Assembly: GCA_036244855.1 (NCBI GenBank)
Contig: BQKZ01001465.1
Location: 24,917 to 46,561, forward strand
Reading direction: 5' to 3'
Origin: Temnopleurus reevesii
Lineage: Eukaryota > Echinodermata > Echinoidea > Temnopleuroida > Temnopleuridae
DNA: 21,645 nt
The notes under the pieces are model-generated. The model did not search any database. It saw only the letters and a program-made list of their open reading frames with translations, and was not told the DNA's origin. A program made the translations under genes and the position numbers. Positions 17,994 through 21,645 of this stretch are shown in pieces (position 1 is the first letter of the stretch; the number at the start of each line of letters is the position of its first letter).

Positions 17994-19353
17994 TGACCCC
18001 AATTTGTAAGAATATGTTTTACATTTTCAGAAAGAGAAATGAAGATGAGACGACATTTTGCCTGTAGATGCGTTAGGGTGAATATGTTACATTCCTCAAC
18101 GCAACCTGACAACTGCTGAAAATTATGACGGAGAATAATACTCTCTTTGCACTGGGCGTTGTTTTTAGTTGATGGTGAATTCAGAAATTCATTCGGCATG
18201 AATAGTTCTTCAGTCCTCTTTTTGTCGATTTTTAGATAACGGTTATTCAGCAAGCAGACGATGAAAAGCCAAACTATTGCTTTTCAGAAGACTGACCCCA
18301 ATTTGTAAGAATATGTTTTACTTTTATATTTTCAGAGAGAGAAATGAAAATGAGGTAACATTTTGCCTGTAGATGCGTTAGGGTGAATATGTTACATTCC
18401 TTAACACAACCCGAGAACTGCTGAATATGATGATGAAGAAAAATACCCTCTTTGCAATGGGCATTGCTATTTGTTGATGATAAATTTGGAAATACATTCG
18501 GCATGAATAGTTCTTTGCTCATTCTTCAATTTTTAGATAATGATTATTCAGTGAGCAGACGGTGAAAATCCAAACTATTGCTTTTCAGAAGATTGACCCC
18601 AATTTGTAAGAATATGTTTTAAAACACATTTTCTCTTCAATAAATGTGGCTTTTTGTTGATGGTATATTCGGAAATACAATCGGCATGAATAGTTCTTAG
18701 CTCGTTCTTCAATTTTTAGAGAATGATTATTCAGCAAGCAGACGATGAAAATCCAAACTATTGCTTTTCGGAAGATTGACCCCAATTTGTAAGAATATGT
18801 TTTACATTTTCAGAGAGAGAAATGAAGGTGAGGCGACATTTTGCCTGTAGATGCGTTAGGGTGAATATGTTACATTCCTCAACACAACATGACAACTGTT
18901 GAATATCATGATGAAGAAAAATACTCTCTTTACAATGGGTGTGGTTTTTTGTTGAAAGTGTACTCGGAAATACAATCGGCATGAATAGTTCATCACTCAT
19001 TCTTCGATTTTTAGAGAATGATTATTCAGTGAGCAGACGGTGAAAAGCCAAAATATTGCTTTTCAGAAGATTGACCCCAATTTGTTTTACATTTTTAGAA
19101 AGAGAAATAAAGATGAGGCGGCATTTTGCCTGTAGATGCGTTGGGACGAGTAACATTCCTGAATGCAACATAACAACTGTTGAATATCATGATGAAGAAT
19201 AATACTCTCTTTACAATGGGTGTGGTTTTTTGTTGAATGTGTATTCGGAAATACAATCGGCATGAATAGTTCATCACTCATTCTTCGATTTTTAGAGAAT
19301 GATTATTCAGTGAGCAGACGCTGAAAAGCCTAAATATTACTTTTCAAAAGACA
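17994..19353. repeat. Five-copy tandem array, 300-bp unit
   Basis: Units start at TGACCCCAATTTG at 17994, 18293, 18594, 18777 and 19072, giving lengths of 299, 301, 183, 295 and about 282 bp. Shared blocks are AAGAATATGTTTTACATTTT, GAGAAATGAAGATGAG, CATTTTGCCTGTAGATGCGT, CTCTTTGCA, TCGGCATGAATAGTTC, ATTATTCAG and GCAGACG. Unit 3 lacks about 115 bp from its centre. Each unit ends near a hairpin of the form GAAAAGCCAAACTATTGCTTTTC, split here as GAAAAGC / CAAACTATT / GCTTTTC (unit 1: 18263-18285). Unit lengths are not multiples of three, so the similar 80-codon minus-strand frames in several units cannot form one repeat protein. Confidence 0.92.
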
Positions 19354-20095
19354 CTAGTTAAGGACCCATAATGGATGGAAAGCGGTGAACTGCATGGGAT
19401 ATCCGCCGTCTTACATATTTTGACATTTCCATACGTCATGTTTTGTTGATTTACAAAAAAAAGAACAACAAACAAGCATTTAAGAAAATAGATACGTATT
19501 AGATTTAAGAAGACTGATGTGTTTACTATTATTCATTGAGATTTATTGTTCAATCATGGAGATTACTAATGTAGGTTGACATATCATACAAAGCAATTAC
19601 TGTATTTGTTTTTCATATCATTTGATGACACAATCTGTCTGAGTGATGATGGGTGAGAGATTATACGGTATGCTTTAGTTATGTCGTCCAAACGTTTACA
19701 TTAAAGGGACAGTCAAATATTTGCGTTAAAAGCCAACGTGAGACTAGCGCTAACTGAATTAATCTGACGGTAATTGTCTGTATGCACAAGAGGCACATTA
19801 TTTTATTTTACTATAGCAATGTTAGCACAGATTCTCCCATGCCGGACAAATTCATGCCGGACAACTTCTCAGGGGATATGAGAGCAAGCCGAACATAATA
19901 TATTTAATGTTAGTCAGATGTCTTCCCTATCTCTTCATGCGCAAGAGGAAAGTTAAAACTGAGGCTAGGTATAAGTTTGCTATATAGTTTAAAGTGTGAC
20001 TCAAATAAGATTCCCTGCAATCTCCAAGGGTAAATTTTAGCATGAATCTCAAGTCCATGATTTTAGATACAACACTGTTCAATTTTTCGTTTTTA
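19354..20095. other. No recognisable gene; one transposon-like word
   Basis: Unique AT-rich sequence. TTAAAGGGACAGTCAA at about 19702 resembles a transposon terminus but no matching inverted end was found. A 12-bp direct repeat ATGCCGGACAA occurs twice at about 19841-19865. A 60-codon minus-strand frame at 19927-20109 has no motif. Confidence 0.3.
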
Positions 20096-21178
20096 TGTGA
20101 AATGGGCACATCATGGAGTAAGTTTTAGGCCAGGAATGGCTAACTAAACTCGTCTTTCCAACCATTATTGTAATCAGAACAGTCATAACATTCCATTTTT
20201 CTCATGTGAGATGAATAAATCTTTTAGGTAGGTTAAAATGTAGCTTTGTGTATTAAAAACTATCTCGCCATTGTGATATTGATCATAATAGGACGACTAA
20301 CCTGTCTCGTGTGAAATTGGCACATTTTAGAGACAGGTTTAGATGCAGCTAGACAGACGATTTTGCTACCATGATAATATTCATGATAGAATAATCACTT
20401 ATCTTTGTCATGTGAAATGGGAACAATGTGGAGGTTGGCTGAACTGCAGCTTGGAAGACAAATTTTATACCAAGACAGAAGTCATATTAGAACAACTAAT
20501 GTCTCTCGTGTGAAATGGTTTGAGATACGGCTTGACGGACGATTTTGCTACCATGATAATATAACAATAAATATTTCTCATGTGAATGGGCACAATTTGA
20601 GGTTAAGTTAAGATGCAGCCTGGCAACCAAATTTTGTGCCGTCGCAACTGATTTTTCTCGTGTGAACTGGGCACATTTATTAAAGGTTGAGATTTAGCTC
20701 GGCAGGTGAATTTGCTGTGATAATAAAACAATTAATCTTTCTTATGTAAAATGGGCACAGTTTAGAGTCGGGTTGAGATGAAACTTGGCAGACGAATTGC
20801 CTTCCATGGTAATAGTCATAAAAGGTCAACTAATCTTTCTGATGTGAAAAGGGCACATTTGGAATTAGGCTGATCTGCAATTTTGCGTACGAATGGAATA
20901 CCATGATAAAAATCATAATATAACAACTAATTTTTATCGTGTCAAATGGGTACAATTTGAGGGTAAGATACGCTGCAGCCTAGCAGCCAAATTGGTACCG
21001 TGGCAACTGATTTTTCTCATGTGAAATGGGCACAGTTTAGAGTTAGGTTAAGATGCAGTTTGGCAGACGAATTTGCTTTGATAATAAAAAACAACTTATC
21101 TTCCTCGTGTGAAATGGGTACAGTTCGTAGTTCGGTTGAGATGCAGCTTGGCAGACTGTCTTCCCGGTGATTGGTCGG
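20096..21178. repeat. Twelve-copy monomer array with higher-order periodicity
   Basis: TGTGAAATGGGCACA or a variant recurs at 20096, 20205, 20310, 20411, 20509, 20581, 20661, 20745, 20844, 20940, 21020 and 21108 (spacings 72-109 bp). A typical monomer continues as GAGGTTAGGTTGAGATGCAG, a CTTGGCAGACGAATTTTGCT-like segment, CCATGATAAT and CAACTAATCTTTCTC. The monomers fall into types. The 80-bp type at 20581 and 20940 shares AATTTGAGG and GCAACTGATTTTTCTC. The types at 20661/21020 and 20745/21108 pair the same way, so four monomers repeat with a period of about 360 bp. Confidence 0.85.
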
Positions 21179-21517
21179 TTTAACCTCAGGGCTGAGAGGC
21201 GAGATAGATCAAGCAGAATTCCCTTCTTCATCCTGTCTTTTTTGCATTTCATTATGAAATACCCCTACATGCCTCCTGATCGAACATCGGTTTGTACATC
21301 AAAATGATGCCAAATGATTTGTAAATTTGGAAATGTATTCATTCGAACGTCATCGACATATACAGTCAACATTCTGTTCTTATTACATTTTTTACCCATA
21401 TACATTGTGTTATGTCAAGCAAATTATACAAAATAAGGAAAATATTAATGGTTTGATTACAATTGATGAAACAACATTATATATATTAAATGAAATAAAG
21501 ATTTGACAACAAAATTT
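21179..21517. other. No recognisable feature
   Basis: Unique AT-rich sequence between the monomer array and the terminal retroelement tail. Nothing further is supported. Confidence 0.35.
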
Positions 21518-21645
21518 GTATTTGTATTTTATTTATTTAATCACGGTAAAAGCCTGCTATCAGCTAAAAGCTGCTTTTCAGCAAGGCCGTGAACAAGGTA
21601 GAACATACAAAATAGGTAGTACAAACAAAATTATAACGGAAACTT
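21518..21645 (-). mobile_element. 3' tail of a non-LTR retrotransposon, minus strand, cut by the window end
   Basis: The minus strand reads GCTTTTACCGTGATTAAATA then AATAAAATACAAATACAAAT, matching the TTTTTTACCGTGTTGAAATA ending at about 16875-16897. CACGGCCTTGCTGAAAAGCA lies upstream in the element, where the other copy has GGCACGGCCCC. The terminal simple repeat here is ATACAA-like instead of TATC. The element continues past 21645. Confidence 0.5.

Noticed and set aside
17975..19281. Similar minus-strand frames of about 80 codons in the 300-bp array
   Set aside because: Unit lengths (299, 301, 183, 295) break the frame between units, and the frames are copies of one chance open stretch.
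19702..19717. TTAAAGGGACAGTCAA as the terminus of another transposon
   Set aside because: No inverted partner was found in the next 2 kb, so no element can be delimited.

Overview
The window looks like AT-rich intergenic and intronic DNA from an animal nuclear genome. The combination of many short inverted-repeat (MITE-like) elements, long (TG)n, (GAA)n and (GATA)n microsatellites, LINE-like 3' tails and absence of compact genes suggests a marine invertebrate. An echinoderm such as a sea urchin is my best guess, but this rests on general resemblance and not on a diagnostic gene. No reading frame longer than about 130 codons exists. All the longer ones are explained by simple repeats or by copies of tandem units. 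I found no rRNA, tRNA, CRISPR array or bacterial-type operon.

Layout. 1-1010: a 129-bp hairpin element, then a (TG)n-driven minisatellite. 1011-4206: unrecognised sequence, a 411-bp hAT-like MITE with a perfect 8-bp target duplication, a minus-strand LINE/SINE 3' tail, a 256-bp tandem duplication, a long GAA tract and T/G homopolymers. 4207-7260: mostly unrecognised AT-rich DNA holding a 300-bp fold-back element, one copy of a 'GACTCACACCTTTGC' MITE family and a pyrimidine tract. 7261-9718: four tandem units of about 600-650 bp with a recurrent stem-loop. 9725-11607: a dense MITE nest, including a 674-bp inverted-repeat element lying inside another hairpin element. 12142-12735: CA repeats.

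12736-15050 is the only gene-like part. It has a CpG-richer block with a short ATG-initiated frame that ends exactly at a good splice donor (13188-13245). Unique AT-rich sequence follows, then a CpG-enriched block with recurring ATATCG-like words (about 14500-14770), and a possible acceptor and in-phase continuation (14947-15047). I do not recognise the encoded peptide, so this is a candidate first exon only.

15336-21178 is again repetitive: a degenerate tandem repeat of about 195 bp, a minus-strand LINE tail ending in (GATA)n, two MITEs head to tail, five copies of a 300-bp unit, and twelve copies of a 72-109-bp monomer. In the last array the monomers appear arranged in a higher-order period of about 360 bp. 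The window ends inside another minus-strand LINE 3' tail.

No genes can be seen working together here. The strongest observations are structural: nested MITEs, a recurring MITE family, the satellite with higher-order organisation, and three retroelement tails in the same orientation, each with a different terminal microsatellite.
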